From Rhytidiadelphus loreus (lineage: Eukaryota > Streptophyta > Bryopsida > Hypnales > Hylocomiaceae): 64,000 nt of DNA. The stretch lies in NCBI GenBank assembly GCA_947034895.1, contig OX344765.1, forward strand, positions 39,375,001-39,439,000, given 5' to 3'. Each line of letters opens with the position of its first letter. Within the stretch, counting starts at the first letter, position 1. The position numbers were made by a program, and so were the translations under genes. The notes under the pieces were generated by a model that saw only the letters and a program-made list of their open reading frames with translations, was not told where the DNA came from and ran no database searches. Shown in pieces: positions 1 to 12,835 of this stretch.

Positions 1-1427
1 GCCTTAGTGTGGCTTGGCATTCAAGTAAACTTGAGTAAGTTCCCAATCTTCAACATGTTGTAATTGGTACTAAAATATTGATTACTATATTTTCAACTCT
101 CAAATTTAGAATCTCTTCAAAGGCACTAGGCATGTGACATACATTCTGTGTAGGCTTGCTAGCCCTTCATTCCATAAGTAATTGAAAATTTCCATAATGA
201 ATGTTCATAATAAGAATAATGATGATTACTTCCAAATTCTATAAGTGTAGACAAATTCCATATTTGTTTTCATATTCTAGACCTTAAATTCTAGATTGGA
301 GCTTGAAATTCTATAATGAAGCTATCAAATGCCATAGTTGCTATTGAATTGGAGTTTAGGGATATTTGGGATTTTTTCTAAGACTCACAAAAAAAAATTC
401 AATATGAAAATAGGACAAATGTCCTTTTAAGTCCAAATTCCACTCCTAGTATATCCTATTTTAACATCAATTGGCATTAACAATGAACTATTCTAATTTG
501 ACACTCGGGGAGGACACTCCCCACGTTTTAGCAACTCACGTGTGGCAAAAAAAGTAACACAAGTAATATATCGGTAAATTTTTATTTTTTTCAAAAAAAA
601 AATTATGGATAGATTTTACTACTTTAAAAGTTTATGTTTTGAATTATTGGTATTTCTTATGCTAATAGTAATTAGGTATAAATTTTTTAAGAAAAAAGAT
701 ACACTGTAAAGCTGAAAATAACTTTCATACAATCACACCTCTATATTATATATGAAAAAAAAATTTGAAAAATGAAAAAAAAATTCTATAGAATAGCTTT
801 CTATTGAAAGTTTATTTTGGTTGAATATTGATGCAATAGTCATCTTCATGTGAGCTCTATAAATATTTTAGTTGGAGAACATGCCATTTTAGTTCTCTAG
901 ACCCTCTCTTTACACCCCTAGATTTGACATTGACTATTCCATCATCATTAGACATTAACTATGCACACTATCATCAATTGACAATTTGACATTGACTATC
1001 CTATCATCAATAGATATAGACTATGAACTATCATCAATTGACATTGACTCTTCTATCACTCTTCTATCATCCACTAGTACAAATGCACATTGAAAAAACT
1101 ATATTCACCCACTTTTGCAATGATTTTGTGTTAAATATGTGCTAAAACCAATACAATTTAATACAAAACCATTTCAGACCACAATCTTTTCAATGTAAAT
1201 TTGTACAAGTAGCCAATGGACATTTACTATCATTTTCTTCAAATATTCTATAGATGGACATTTTGGACTATTTCTCATGGATTCTCTAATTCTTTTATGC
1301 ATGATCTTCTTGGCTTGAAAGATAAAAAAGGAATGTCATTAACAATGCTTTGAAATACAAAGTACAAATCATTGCGTCGTAGTTCCACATTTGAACTAAC
1401 TTAGGTTCAAGTTCAAACATCCACATT
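1..1427. other. AT-rich intergenic DNA
   Basis: No coding region can be supported. The stretch is AT-rich with short homopolymer runs and stops in all frames. It contains a patch of imperfect short tandem repeats at about 925-1070, listed separately. Confidence 0.6.
925..1070. repeat. imperfect tandem repeat (CATCAATTGACATTGACT-like)
   Basis: The phrase GACATTGACTAT followed by CATCATCA-type sequence recurs about four times, with spacing of roughly 40-60 bases and some drift. It is low-complexity, non-coding repeat DNA. The exact unit is blurred by substitutions and small indels. Confidence 0.5.
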
Positions 1428-1580
1428 CACTACAAAAAAACAAGGATATAAATGACTTCTCCACAATGACTACAAGCACAACAATGACTACAAAATGACT
1501 GTTTTGTAGTCATTGTGGACAAGAAATGACTACTACAATCATTGTAGATAAGTCATTTAAACCCTTGTTTTCTTGTAGTG
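1428..1580. mobile_element. CACTA-type MITE, 153 bp
   Basis: The element begins CACTACAAAAAAACAAGG and ends with the near-complement CCTTGTTTTCTTGTAGTG. It is flanked on both sides by ATT, the 3-bp target duplication expected for CACTA (En/Spm) transposons. The interior is itself a foldback of 'aatgactacaa' phrases and their complements. No coding capacity remains, so it must have been moved by a transposase encoded elsewhere. Ends and duplication are seen directly; the superfamily follows from them. Confidence 0.85.
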
Positions 1581-4500
1581 ATTTCAATCATTCTTCAATC
1601 ACCATCTACATTCAAATAATACAAATTGTAAATAATACATATAACTTCATGCAATCAATCACATAGATATATACATAAGTGAGTGCATTATCATGGACTA
1701 CAAGGAGTATATGTATATATTGTTCGTTATGACAATAGAAGAAACAAACCTCCAAGTGGTGGGCAATAGAACAAACAAACCTCCAAGTGGTGTTCTTTGA
1801 TGGCAATGAGCATGGGCTCAAGAAGGGCAATTGCTTCACCTCAATGTAAGAAGCTTACAGTCAATGAGTAATTGTCATGGCAATAATTAATTTCCATGTT
1901 TGTGCTTAAGAATGATGCCAATCCCAAATTGCTTCCAACCATTGGTAATGTAGTGACCGTCATCAACGCCATGGGATCCCAAGTGTAATCCACACAAGTA
2001 TAACTCTTGATTGTGAGGAGTCATGCCGCTATGGTGTTAGTGTAGTAACTATCCAAGTGTACTATACATTGCATAATATTGCTACCAACTACTGGAAGTC
2101 TGGAAGTATCTAAGTTGTTCCTTGAGTGTCACCTATTTATTTTGACAATGTTTGATGTAGTTAACATGCCAACATGTTTGATGTTAGTCAAGGACATCGA
2201 TCCACAAACATGAAACAAATACATTAAGCAAATATATATTATTTTGAACAGTAAGGATTTGGAGTTATATTACTTTTTTGTGGTTGGGAGTAGAAGGCCT
2301 TGGATGGTGGCCTACATTTGTTTCATATGTTGTCATTTCTTGCATTTTGACTTGATATGGTTTTGATGTTGTGTTGCCATCTAACTAAGCATTACTTTGA
2401 TATAGTACCTTGCCATTGGGACTACCACTGTTGCATCCATGGTTGGTGCAAGTAGAGTTTGACATTGCCTCCTAGGGATTGCAAAGTAACATTGAAGTAG
2501 CTGACTAGGTTAAACATTTGGATTTCTAGCTTCTGTATTCTACTCAACTTATATCAACATTGAACACGTTGTTAATATGAGTATGTGAGAGAAATAATTG
2601 TAACAACCAATTGGGTACAATGAATATTTTTCACATAAACCAATAATTAATTCTTATTTTATCATTAGTAATATCATAATCAAGTGTCATATAATCATTA
2701 AAATCATTTGTCATGTGAAGCTATTTCTACCTTCTAGATTAGACTTTTTTCAAACTAACATCGTGGAAGTGTCAAATAACCACTACCACTAGAGTGATAA
2801 CCAAGAATGCAATCACTTAAATTTGGAAACCATAGTAAAATTCATGTTTGACAAGATAGACAATGAAGTGATGATGACACTTCATATAGCAAGTCTCTTA
2901 TTATAAAATAAACTTATTAAACTCTAATTTATACTTAATAGTAATATTTAAATATTATAGTTTCTTTTAGAAATTGATATTTAGAGAAGAGGTTTCAAGA
3001 GTTTTCAAAAGATATATGAATTATTGATTAATAAGAACATTATTTTAAGAATCAATTTAGATTTCAATAATCAAGAACATTATCTATATAAGGATGACAT
3101 TCAATTTTTTTTGCATAATTATCAATTTGATTTAAAAAACATTCAAATATTTTGATTCAATATATATAATGAGTTTAAGATCATGTATAACATATCATCA
3201 TTTTGACTTCATCTTTATCCTAATAACTATTTTCAAACAAAGTTTTACAAAGGTGTCATCTTCATATACATCTACTATGCATATGATATTTTATACAATA
3301 AATTTATAATCCATTCTTCAATGACTTATTAGCTCTACTCTTCATTACACATTATATTGAGAAGTTACCCCAAAGACATTTATTTTCTATATCAAAGACA
3401 CATAAAACCTCCTTTTTGAGGCCTTACTTCCAAATGCCATGGCCTCGTAATTGCAAAATTTTAACCATCAATATGAATAATAAATAGAAATTGTGTAATA
3501 ATTCATTACGTTCATTTCAAGATAAATATTGTGTGAAAGTAGACCATATTAATTTGCTTTAGCAATATTTTGTTTTATTCCTCTAAAGATTAATATTACT
3601 TTTTTTGAAGTTTTGAACACACAAATTTCCCTTTAGATTACTTTTGATTCTTAAATTCTTTTGTAATCAAGATTATTCTACCATTTATATCATAATTGAT
3701 TTGTTTAGGACTATAATGTGATGGAGGTCAATGACTCAATGTTGATAAAAAAAATGTTTCAAAAAATAGATATCTAAAATTTGAAAATCTTTTTTGGAAA
3801 AAACATTTCACAAAATATTTTTAGTTTTAATATTTTTTTTAAATCTATTTTATAATAATAATAAACTAAATATTTGGCCCAAGATTCAAACCTTGACTAC
3901 CAGATATAGTATATGAGATTTGTTCAATTCCTTGGTCTAATGCAAAACTAGTTTTTCAAATGTTGCCTATTAAGTACAAGAAAAAAATTGTAATAACTTT
4001 GAACCAAATTTATGTAAAAAATTGATTAGACAAGGAACAAATCTTGTTTTATCATGATTGTAAGATTGCATAATGATTAGAAGACCAAATAGTTACAGTG
4101 GTTTGTTATTTGATTTAATTATTATGAATGAGAGATATGGCAAATATATTTGGTTCATAAATATGAATTAGATGGACTTTATAAGATGAAAATTATGTAT
4201 CCAAGTAAATCTCTTTGGTCATTAGAAGGGTTCAAATTAGCTTGAACAAGATGAAATTTTATTCTTTTATTCCTAAAATACCCCTACTTTGATAATAAAA
4301 TAAAAAAACTCATGCTTTATTTGAATGATTTAAATGTTTCTAAAATTTAGAATTTGGTTTTCAATACTAGATTTCTTCAATTCTTTAGGTAAAAAGTTAT
4401 TTTTGGGCCGAATTGACATACCATAAATAGTGAAAATCATATAAACTACAAATATATTCAAATAATGTAAATTTCATGTATACATTTTTTATCCTAATGA

Positions 4501-6454
4501 AATACAATGTCATATTTTTTCATATCTAAATAAAAAAAATTATTGGAATTTAAAAAAAATGCAAAGTATTGTATAGTTTGGATTCAAATAAAAAAGTTTG
4601 AAATTATAAAATGTAATACAAATTTTGAACTTTAAACATATTCTAATTGATACCCAAACTAGATTGTACAAGATGTCCTTCTTGAAAACTTCAAAAAATA
4701 AATTCGGCCTTTGTATGAGAAAGTTACAACTAATTTAAGGTAAATATAGACAAAAAAAAGACAAAATTACTAGCAATTCTTGTAGAGATTTGAATGTTCC
4801 TTAAATGATGAAATTCCAAAATTCATTTATTATTGACTTCTTCAAGGTAGTATTTGTACAAACCAAAAGCAATGTGTTGTACTATAGGGAAATGTTGGTA
4901 ATAATTTAATTTAATATTTTTGGATAATAATCCATATTGGTCGATATGACTTTCATAATGACTAATAAAAGGTGATATTCTTAGCTACATATTTACACAA
5001 AAAAATCCTAATAGTTGAAAGAAGAAATTTGAAAAAAGTGAAGAATTAATGGTTGCAAATTGACTTAGTGAATTGGAGGTTTTAGAACACCTCACTCAAT
5101 CATACAATACTTCCATAATGATAGTAATTGATTATCAATTACTAAATCATGACAAAAATAAAACATGATTAGATAACGCTTTATGAAACCATTGAATTTC
5201 TCTATTACATTTTTACAAAATTTTCTTACAATAGTTTACATTTCAAGAGCTTTTGTGAGGACTAGAAAAACAACAATGTGCACCTACCAATACTTTATGA
5301 ATTTTCACTAAGGTAGCAAATAAAAGAACAGATACTTTGTAAAATACTGTAGCCTCCATTTTAGTGTGGATAATTTTTTTGTTAATTGCCTAATTCTATC
5401 TTGTGTATGAGGAAAATTCAAAATGAATGTTCATAAATGAATTATATGAATGTACACATTTGCACATGGACAAATAAAATAAATATAAATTTCATCATTT
5501 TCCTAATGAAGATTGTAATTAACACTAATTAAAAAATTAGAAAAGGATTACTACATCTAAGGAACCAACCTTTTGGAGATCTTTGGATACATGTTATAGT
5601 GAAATTGTGAAAATGAAAAAGAAGCATCTTGAAATTTATATATAAACTACTCAAATCCAAATGTGTTTTTATTTAACAAAAATTGTTCTCAAGTTATCCC
5701 CATGGAGATCACCTTATGATCTTAAGATTTACAATCCAACATCCTCACTTAAATCATTATAGAATAAATGATTTTCAATGAATTCAAACTTGGATTCATT
5801 TATTGTTAAATATACATTAAAAGGCACCTTCCTACATTTTTACCCTGGAGGTGTGATAAGTCTATCTAGAATAGTGTGCATTTAAACCAATTTGGTTATT
5901 GAAAATTAAAAGTCCATAACATTGTATACCACTTAAGTTTCCACCTATCAAAGGTTCAAATTCCCTTTGTTCTGCAAGCAACTTAATTTGATAATTTGAC
6001 CATGTAGGAATGTCATTGGCAATGGGCTTTTCACCTTAAAAAGTACATCCTTTTAAGCCTTTTCCAAAAGAATGTGCCTTCCACCTTCAAGCTCAAGGTA
6101 CCTTATTTTGGATAAAGGTCTTTAACTCCTCAAGCTTCTTGACTATGTTTTTATCAAGGCTTTTTCTTTTGGCTGTGTAGTATTAGATTGCACTAGAAAA
6201 AAAAAATTGGCTGAAAAAATGGCAAAAAATTGTGAAGTTTGTTGCTAGAGAACTTCAAATTAAAAAAAATCTTGGATGAAATCTCTAGATTGTAGTCTTG
6301 TAGATGAAAATAGAATTAGAGACATGTGATATGTGCGAATGTGATATTTTCTATCCAACATGTGGATGAATGTTGAAATTGGGAGCACCAATATAACATT
6401 TTATATTGCCACTTTGGCACTTCATAAAATATGAAAAAAAAAATAGTTTTCACC
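1581..6454. other. AT-rich intergenic DNA
   Basis: About 4.9 kb with no supportable gene. Open frames are short, AT-driven and lack recognisable domains. Poly-A and poly-T runs are common. No tRNA, rRNA or CRISPR-like structure was seen. Confidence 0.55.
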
Positions 6455-6890
6455 AACAACTCCAAAACTACCATTTCTAACACAAGTACCAAATTTTAGA
6501 AAAACAACATTTTAGACAAATGTAACTATAGGATCTTATAGTATGTTGGATTTAGAAGATGTGGAAAAAATTTCAAAAATTTCCATTGCTTGCATTACAA
6601 GATATTAGTGTTTGAAGTGACAAAAATCCTTTTCTTTGGCCCTACAAAAAACAGGGCAACTTGCACTTCACAAGGTTACATTTGACATGTGAAATAATGT
6701 CCATGTTAGTGGTCCTTCCTTGGATTCATTCTTCAAGGCAAGTGGGCTTCATGCTTGAAATTTTTTAGATCATTTGGAATTGTACAACATATAGGAAAAA
6801 AATAGTAAGTAGAAAGAAGTAGATTGATTCAAAATATGAAATTGTTAAGAATTTAGTTAGGAAATTGAAAAATGTCAATTGCAATGGTTG
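6455..6890. repeat. dispersed repeat, copy A (pairs with 61345-61760)
   Basis: The segment shares long stretches with 61345-61760 in the same orientation, including 'accaaattttagaaaaa', 'atcatttggaattgtaca' and 'atagtaagtagaaagaagta'. Its early part ('ccatttctaacacaagtacc' and 'gatattagtgtttgaagtg') also resembles the left bodies of the TTAA-inserted elements at 13242 and 49925. It is therefore probably a decayed, end-less relative of that family. Confidence 0.6.
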
Positions 6891-7689
6891 TAACCTTGTA
6901 ATAAAAAATCTGCATCCAATGATTTTATTTTATTTCCAAAAATATTGAAAGCTAAATTAAATAAAAGACTTCAAAGTTTATTTTAGAGTAGAAATTCCAT
7001 AATTGCTTGCAAATAAAAACTCCTCATAACTTTCATCTCATTAATCAAAATGGAATGATTTAAAGCTTTCCACGTATATATAAATCTAAAAACAATTTCA
7101 AATTTTTATTTATCAAAAAAGTGATTTTTTTGAGTTGCCTTTGTTAGGAAAAAAACACATATCATACAATAACTTTTCAACCATGAAGTCAAAAGTTAAG
7201 AAAATTGTTGCACCTTAAATCTACTCCTCGACCACATGTTGTGTGAAAATTTCAAAGGAAAAAAATGAAAATTCCATTCATAGTGAATTGCCCAAAATTT
7301 CTATGTTGCCAAAAAATGTTGTTTGGAACCTTAGGGATTAAACATGAGCAAAATTATTAAAAGATACATTTGACCTATATGTTGACTAAGGTAGAAACAC
7401 CTTTAAGTGTCATTTTCAATTCCACCACCTAAAAAAGGGCTAAAATGAACACTTCTTGACTCAAAATCAAGATAACTTTTTAGATGCAATCAATGAGAGG
7501 TGAGGAGTTTTTTTGAAGCAACCAATGAGAGTTGAGGTATTTCATCCTATGAGGGTGTTAATTTATGGTGAGTCTATTGTTACATATAGGCTATCCTATG
7601 TTCTCAACTTAAAAAATTTATAAGATATTACCAAGAAATTACGAAACCACTTAGGGGCTAGGGTACGATTTTCTTGAGTTTGCTTATAA

Positions 7690-8090
7690 GGTATAACTGC
7701 CCAATTTCGTCAATGATTCAATTCCGTGGTCTATAGTTTTGTCCCAATTCCGTCAAAAAAACATGCAAATTTGCTTCAGATTTTGACAAGAGTAGTTTAT
7801 TAATGCTATTAAAAGACAATGTGTCAATTAATGATTGGTGGATCTTCAAGTGCTATTAGATACATTGGAAAGTGGTATTGAGTTGTAAGAGGATGTTTAT
7901 AAATCCAGTCTAGTGGTGGTTTTGCAATTTCACTTCAAAAATTCACAGAAATTACAATTTTTATTGGAAAATTATAATTCCACTTGGGTTTGACTCCTTA
8001 AACAAAAGCACACGTCTAAAAAATATGTGTCTTTCCTAGAGTTGACTCTAATATAGTCAGATTGCGAATCAGGGTGGTAATGGGTAGTTC
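7690..8090. repeat. dispersed repeat, copy A (pairs with 38030-38690)
   Basis: The copy includes 'ccaattccgtcaaaaaa', 'gaaattacaatttttat', 'ggaaaattataattccact' and 'cagattgcgaatcagggtgg'. All of these recur in the same order at 38030-38690 with moderate divergence and some length differences. This looks like an old transposable element; termini were not resolved. Confidence 0.55.
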
Positions 8091-8199
8091 TACCTTAATC
8101 TCATTAAATTTTGTTTTGGTAACTTGCCATGTGAGATAGTGGGACCATTGCTTTTAGGTGTTTCTACCTAAATCTTCAGTAGTTCAGTACCTGAGGAGC

Positions 8200-9334
8200 T
8201 CGGTCAACGGACCTCCATCATGGCGTCTGAACCAATGAGAGACTGCCACGCGGAATAGTCCACGATGAACAGGCCCCAAGGAGAGCCGTTAGTCCGTCAC
8301 ACGAGCACGGCAACCAACGGCCATTCACGTTCCCAATCCATTGGGAACGCAGGTCTTGTCCGTTGTGCCGTCAGAAATGTCGCCGTTTCGTCCGCATTCC
8401 GACGAACGAAGCGTGCCGGTCTGAAACTCCGGCAACGGCACTTGAGCGCCATCATTCTTATCACGGGCCTCTCCTGGGCATTATTGCCGAAGCAAACTGC
8501 CTCTCCGATCGAATTCCATTGCTTGTTTGTGATCATCATCGCTTGATTTGTCATGCTTCTTACTCTTGTGGACGACATCTGAACTGTGGGTTGCATTGCG
8601 CTTGAAGAAGTTGAGAGGTATGTTCACTGGACTGACCTCTCACTCTGTGGAAAGGTTTGCGTAGGGCATGTCTGCAAATCTGCTTTCTATTAGCTCGGAG
8701 ATGGTATAGAGAGTTTAGTGGATACTTAGTTATTTCACGTTGGTAGTGTTCATTTTGCATTCTTCGTATGTAATGTAGGGATGTGTTGCGAAGCTCTTTA
8801 TGTATGTTCCTTGGCAATGGAAGTCTGATCGCGGAGTCATGCGGGACATTTTAATCTGAATGTGTTTCTACTGTTTGGTCTCAATAAAGAGCGTTTGGGA
8901 TTCTAGTTACAACTTTCTTTTAGCTCATCATCTTAACAGCATTAGATTCGTTGTCTCAGCAACCTTCCTTTGGAACAATGTAGATTCGGTGTATGCGTGG
9001 AGCTTAGTTTATAGGAAACAGAATATTCCCGTTGCCACAATTTTTTCGATTGCGTTTCTGATGGACTTGCACTGCTCTTTTATGTTTTTTTCCCCGTACT
9101 CTGGACTCTGTCCTTCAGAAGAACTACGTCCTCATACAGAAATTGAAAACCCTTTAAATGGTTCAAGTTGCTGATTCAGAAACCGGTAAACGAGAACAAT
9201 ACGTATCTCCGTAAGCTGACCTCAAGGGAGTGTCAAAATTGGTCTCCCCATTTCCTGAAGGAAAGAGTGTCATTCAGTAGGTAGGTATTCCGATCTGTGC
9301 TTCCAATGGTCTCGGTTGATTAGCCTAATATTGA
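8200..9334 (+). promoter_or_regulatory. GC-richer 5' region of the SAUR-like gene (leader/promoter)
   Basis: Base composition changes from AT-rich intergenic DNA to mixed sequence near 8200 and stays mixed to the SAUR-like ORF. Overlapping short ORFs on both strands here match no family I know. An auxin-response core TGTCTC is at 8952-8957, and GGTCTC occurs at 8876-8881, 9240-9245 and 9311-9316. A candidate splice donor (gaggtatgtt near 8617) suggests a leader intron. The transcription start is not determined; the element calls are motif matches only. Confidence 0.35.
8328..8349. repeat. 22-bp near-perfect palindrome
   Basis: CGTTCCCAAT is followed by two bases and then ATTGGGAACG, giving 10-bp arms. 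It lies in the GC-rich block about 1 kb upstream of the SAUR-like coding region. If transcribed it would form a short hairpin; as DNA it could be a dimeric protein-binding site. No function can be assigned. Confidence 0.5.
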
Positions 9335-10036
9335 ATGAATACTCGTGGACTTATAGGAACTGAGAAGCAATCTGAATTGTTCTTGCAGAACAGAGTGGAC
9401 CGACATTGCGTCGGAATGAAAGGTATGGCGATGCGTCGAGTCTTGCGCAGGCTGGACTGCATCCGAACGCCGAAGAGCAATTTCACAGCGTTAGAGAGTG
9501 ATAAGGAAGACATTTACGCGCCCCCCTCCACTCCTCTATTGGCCAAGAGAATGCGAAGAAGTAGCTATGGTGATCGTGCTCCTCCCTCATCTCCATTACT
9601 TGCGAAGAGGACGCGCCAGCAAGCATCTAGCAAAAGCAGTTGCGACAGCCCGCTCAACGATTCTAGCAATCGTAATACTGTCGGCTGCGTAGCATTTGGC
9701 AAGCGGCGGAAGAGCTTGGTCACTCTTGTGGTGGGCAAGGAGCGCCAGGTCTTCAAGGTGGAGCCGCAGATGTTAGAGCACCGTCTCCTCGAGTGCTTGC
9801 TGGCGAGGACAAACAGCGCACGGTCATCATCCTCGAGCTCTTCGTCTCAAGACGCGTTGTGGGAGGAGAAGGAAAATGTCGTTGTGCGCAATAGGAGAGG
9901 CCACACTGGTGCCGAGAGGCTTGTTCGCTTAGATTGCGACGTGATTCTTTTTGAGCACATTCTGTGGTTACTGAACAACGACGATCCAGCTATTCGGCAA
10001 CTTAATATTGAAGAGCTCATGGAGTTTTACGAATGA
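9335..10036 (+). CDS. SAUR-like auxin-responsive family protein
   Basis: Single-exon ORF of 233 residues from the first Met at 9335, or 206 from the Met at 9416, which begins MKGMAMRRVLRRLD. The downstream start is attractive because SAUR-type proteins often open with a short basic helix. The C-terminal half carries the family hallmarks: VTLVVGKERQVFKV (about residues 128-141), then RLVRLDCDVILFEHILWLL and a final IEELMEFY. The DV(I/V)LFEH(L/I)LWLL block is typical of the SAUR group with an acidic tail. Between start and domain is a basic, disordered region with a duplicated APPS(T/S)PLLAKR motif (about 62-71 and 82-91) and a run of serines. SAURs are small auxin-induced growth regulators, several of which restrain PP2C.D phosphatases; this role is inferred from family only. 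Family call fairly sure; start uncertain. Confidence 0.75.
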   Translation: MNTRGLIGTEKQSELFLQNRVDRHCVGMKGMAMRRVLRRLDCIRTPKSNFTALESDKEDIYAPPSTPLLAKRMRRSSYGDRAPPSSPLLAKRTRQQASSKSSCDSPLNDSSNRNTVGCVAFGKRRKSLVTLVVGKERQVFKVEPQMLEHRLLECLLARTNSARSSSSSSSSQDALWEEKENVVVRNRRGHTGAERLVRLDCDVILFEHILWLLNNDDPAIRQLNIEELMEFYE

Positions 10037-10291
10037 AGAGCTTTTGAGAACGTAGTGGTGGCACTCTGAACCTGCGAACAGGTTCGGTAAACTTCATACG
10101 TAATTACAAGAAGTCCTATCGTGAATCGCTGTATCAGCATCATTTTTTTTCTACGCTGCATTTGGCAACCTGGAAGTGCATGCTCCCGTATATATTAGAA
10201 TTCAGCAGAGCCAGTGGTGTATTCTTTACACCCTTTGACTTACGCATGAAGGGCATTAGTGTAAATACCTGCACTGCGAAGCTTTAGCATC

Positions 10292-10570
10292 ATGGAAGAT
10301 GCACTACTTACGCATGTACACGTGCATATACGATTGCACCTAGTATTCTTGGACTTTGCGGAATTTCTCCGTGAGAGACAGCTGAAGGCCGAGTCCGCGA
10401 ACGGGTTTCATTTCCAGTGGGTGGAGGGACACTCCATGGAGATGAGCTCACCCGACATCCTGGACAATCAGAGCATTGTCGTCCATGTGAAGGTAGGCTC
10501 TACTGCCGTCTGCCTCAGCATTGCAGCGCTGTTTTTCGGGATTGCAAACTCGGCTACCGGAATGACTTAA
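10292..10570 (+). CDS. unrecognised 92-residue ORF downstream of the SAUR-like gene
   Basis: The ORF lies 255 bases after the SAUR-like stop on the same strand. Its base composition is closer to the gene region than to the surrounding AT-rich DNA. The predicted product has a mixed polar centre and a C-terminal hydrophobic stretch (VGSTAVCLSIAALFFGI) that could be a membrane segment. I recognise no family. It may simply be open sequence within the 3' untranslated region. No distinct promoter is visible. Confidence 0.2.
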   Translation: MEDALLTHVHVHIRLHLVFLDFAEFLRERQLKAESANGFHFQWVEGHSMEMSSPDILDNQSIVVHVKVGSTAVCLSIAALFFGIANSATGMT

Positions 10571-11450
10571 CTGGAAAGCGCATGGGATAGTCATCAGTCA
10601 CTGACAGAAAAGTTTTTGTAGTATTAAGTTAGGAAGCCAGTAGACAAGAATTCCCTGCTCCAGGTTCAGAGCATCTGACTGCAACGTGAACATCTGAGTA
10701 AATTTCAGAGAGCATGTGTGAAGAGCAGGGATCTGGCGCTTAGCAGCTGCATAGATTCAATTGTCGAGGCCCCGTTGCTGATTTACATTCGCCTATAGAG
10801 AGTGATATCTGGAAGATGTCTTCTACACAGGCAGTATACTCAATATATCGTGTCGAAATTTTACTTCTTCATATCCTTCATGCTTCAGTCTCGCCTTCAA
10901 CTGTATAACCCGCAAACTGTGTAACAATTCCTTCCGTCGCATTCTCATCTGCAGAATTTTTCATTTATTTGTTCTTGCAAAACTCTGATGACCTCCAAAC
11001 ACCTTTTCAATGAAATCATGTAGCTTTATGAAATGGTGTTGCGTTGCATCGGTCTCTGTGCTAGTTTTTCTAACCTCCTAAATTTCGGTCATGCCTGTCC
11101 TTGCACTTTGAATTTTATATTCGTTGCAAACTGTCATACCAGCATGCTTGGCAACTGTAGTGAAGGTGCCTCCACGATCAGGTCTGGCAATTGAGGCAAA
11201 AGCAATCTCCAATGATGCAATCGCGTCAGTAGATGACCATGATTGTACTTCGTGGTTACTTGGAGGCTATGGCTGTTGAATATCTGTTGAAATTGCTCGA
11301 AGAAATTCAAAGGTCTGCATCAACTCGCAACTTTAAGAATGAAACAACTGAATTCCAACTATTTTTTTTCTCGTCGTCTCTGGATCATGACTTTTACTTG
11401 GGTGTTTAACCTCGAATGTACTGCGCTGTTTTGAGGCCCAAAATTGCTTC
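10571..11450. other. mixed-composition flank of the SAUR-like gene
   Basis: The sequence stays less AT-rich than the intergenic DNA until about 11450 but contains no convincing ORF. It is probably low-copy downstream DNA or the 3' untranslated region of the gene. Confidence 0.35.
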
Positions 11451-12276
11451 AAAATATGCATACCAAAAGCAAGGTAGGCTAAAATTTTCATCCATATTTA
11501 TTTTCAAACCAAAGGAATAGGATCCTTTAATTAACTCGTTTAAGTACATCCTCCCAAATTTTTAGAGTAAAAGTCCACACTAATTGCAAGCTCAATGTGC
11601 CTACATTTCAAAAGTTCAGATTTTTGTAGCCCTTCCTAAAGGTGAGGTTTTGTCTTTGAACATTCTAAAAAAACTAAACCATATGTGTTGAACTTGTGTA
11701 ATTTAGAAAATATGTTGAAAAATGAGCTCAAAATATATATTTTTAAATTAACCAAAAAAACTTTTATGTCCATTTTTAAGAAAATTATAAAGTGGGAGGT
11801 GGTATTGGATGTTAGTAAAGACTAAAATGCTAGTAAATTTTATAAGAAATTCATAAATCATAAGAATGTTTGAGTAAACAATCGATATCCTTTCTTTTTG
11901 TTTTTATTTGTAAATTTTCAAAATTGAGTTCAAAAAATGACTTTATATGTTTTTCTACCTTAATTGCCAATAAACTAAAACTCTTCATAATTTTCACTTC
12001 ATTATTTGGAATTGAATGGTTCAAATGTTTTTTAGTAGGTATCAATCTATACAATCCAATTAATTATTTAATGTTTATTAGAATATACTTTTAGCTACTA
12101 ACATTGTTAACTTTGACATTTGCAATATTTATCAAAATGACTTAAAACAAAGCTTCATGTGTAGATGAGAGTGATTAGCATCCATCCTAAAACATTCATA
12201 CATAGTTTCCAAACTATGAAGTCAATAGAACCTACTTGAGTTCTCAAAAAAAGAAGGTTTGTTTAGTCCTTAGGGA
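11451..12276. other. AT-rich intergenic DNA
   Basis: The return to AT-rich sequence marks the end of the SAUR-like gene region. Short ORFs on both strands at 11850-12094 overlap each other and are AT-driven. No supported feature. Confidence 0.5.
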
Positions 12277-12280
12277 TTAA

Positions 12281-12500
12281 CCCTTAAGTGCTCTAATGTC
12301 CATATTTTGAACAATGAACAGAGGGCTTGCATACATTGTTTAGTCCAACTAACTTCTCATTCATCCAATGTAATACTTTAATGCTGAAAAGACAACCTTC
12401 CCCAATGATTGATTTCATGAAATTGCGGTAAATGGTATTTCTATACAAAGATATAAACAAAAGTGTGCCAAAGTTTGAAAAAGGATTGAACATTTAAGGG
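12281..12500. mobile_element. short TTAA-flanked inverted-repeat element, 220 bp
   Basis: The left end reads CCCTTAAGTGCTC and the right end reads GAACATTTAAGGG, forming short inverted termini. TTAA occurs immediately outside both ends (12277-12280 and 12501-12504), as expected for a 4-bp target duplication. The interior has no coding capacity. It matches the plan of the 233-bp element at 45269-45501, and resembles the larger CCCCTAAAGG-ended elements in target and terminal bases. Confidence 0.6.
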
Positions 12501-12835
12501 TTAAGGTAGGCCAATGAAAATGTATTTTTCATATTTTTCATATGCAAGGATTGATTTTTTCTCATGAAGGTATAATTAAAAATCAACATTTTTGGTTTCA
12601 AAATCTAACCATATAAATGGTAAGTTCCAATTTTTTTACTTTGATCTTTCTTTGCAACTAAAGTGAAAATCCAAGTGGAAGTCACATATAATTGCTTTGT
12701 TAGCCTGTCAATTAAAAATGGGGAGACATTTGGTAGTTAATTCAACTGGGTTTGCAAAATTTCTCAAATTTCATTTTGAATCAACTCTATAAGCATCAAA
12801 TGTTTGGGTTTTGAAATAAATTGTAGTGGGTTTAA

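Noticed and set aside
8265..8605. Overlapping ORFs of 80-99 codons on both strands in the GC-rich block
   Set aside because: They overlap each other in different frames, match no family I know, and are expected by chance in stop-poor GC-rich leader DNA.
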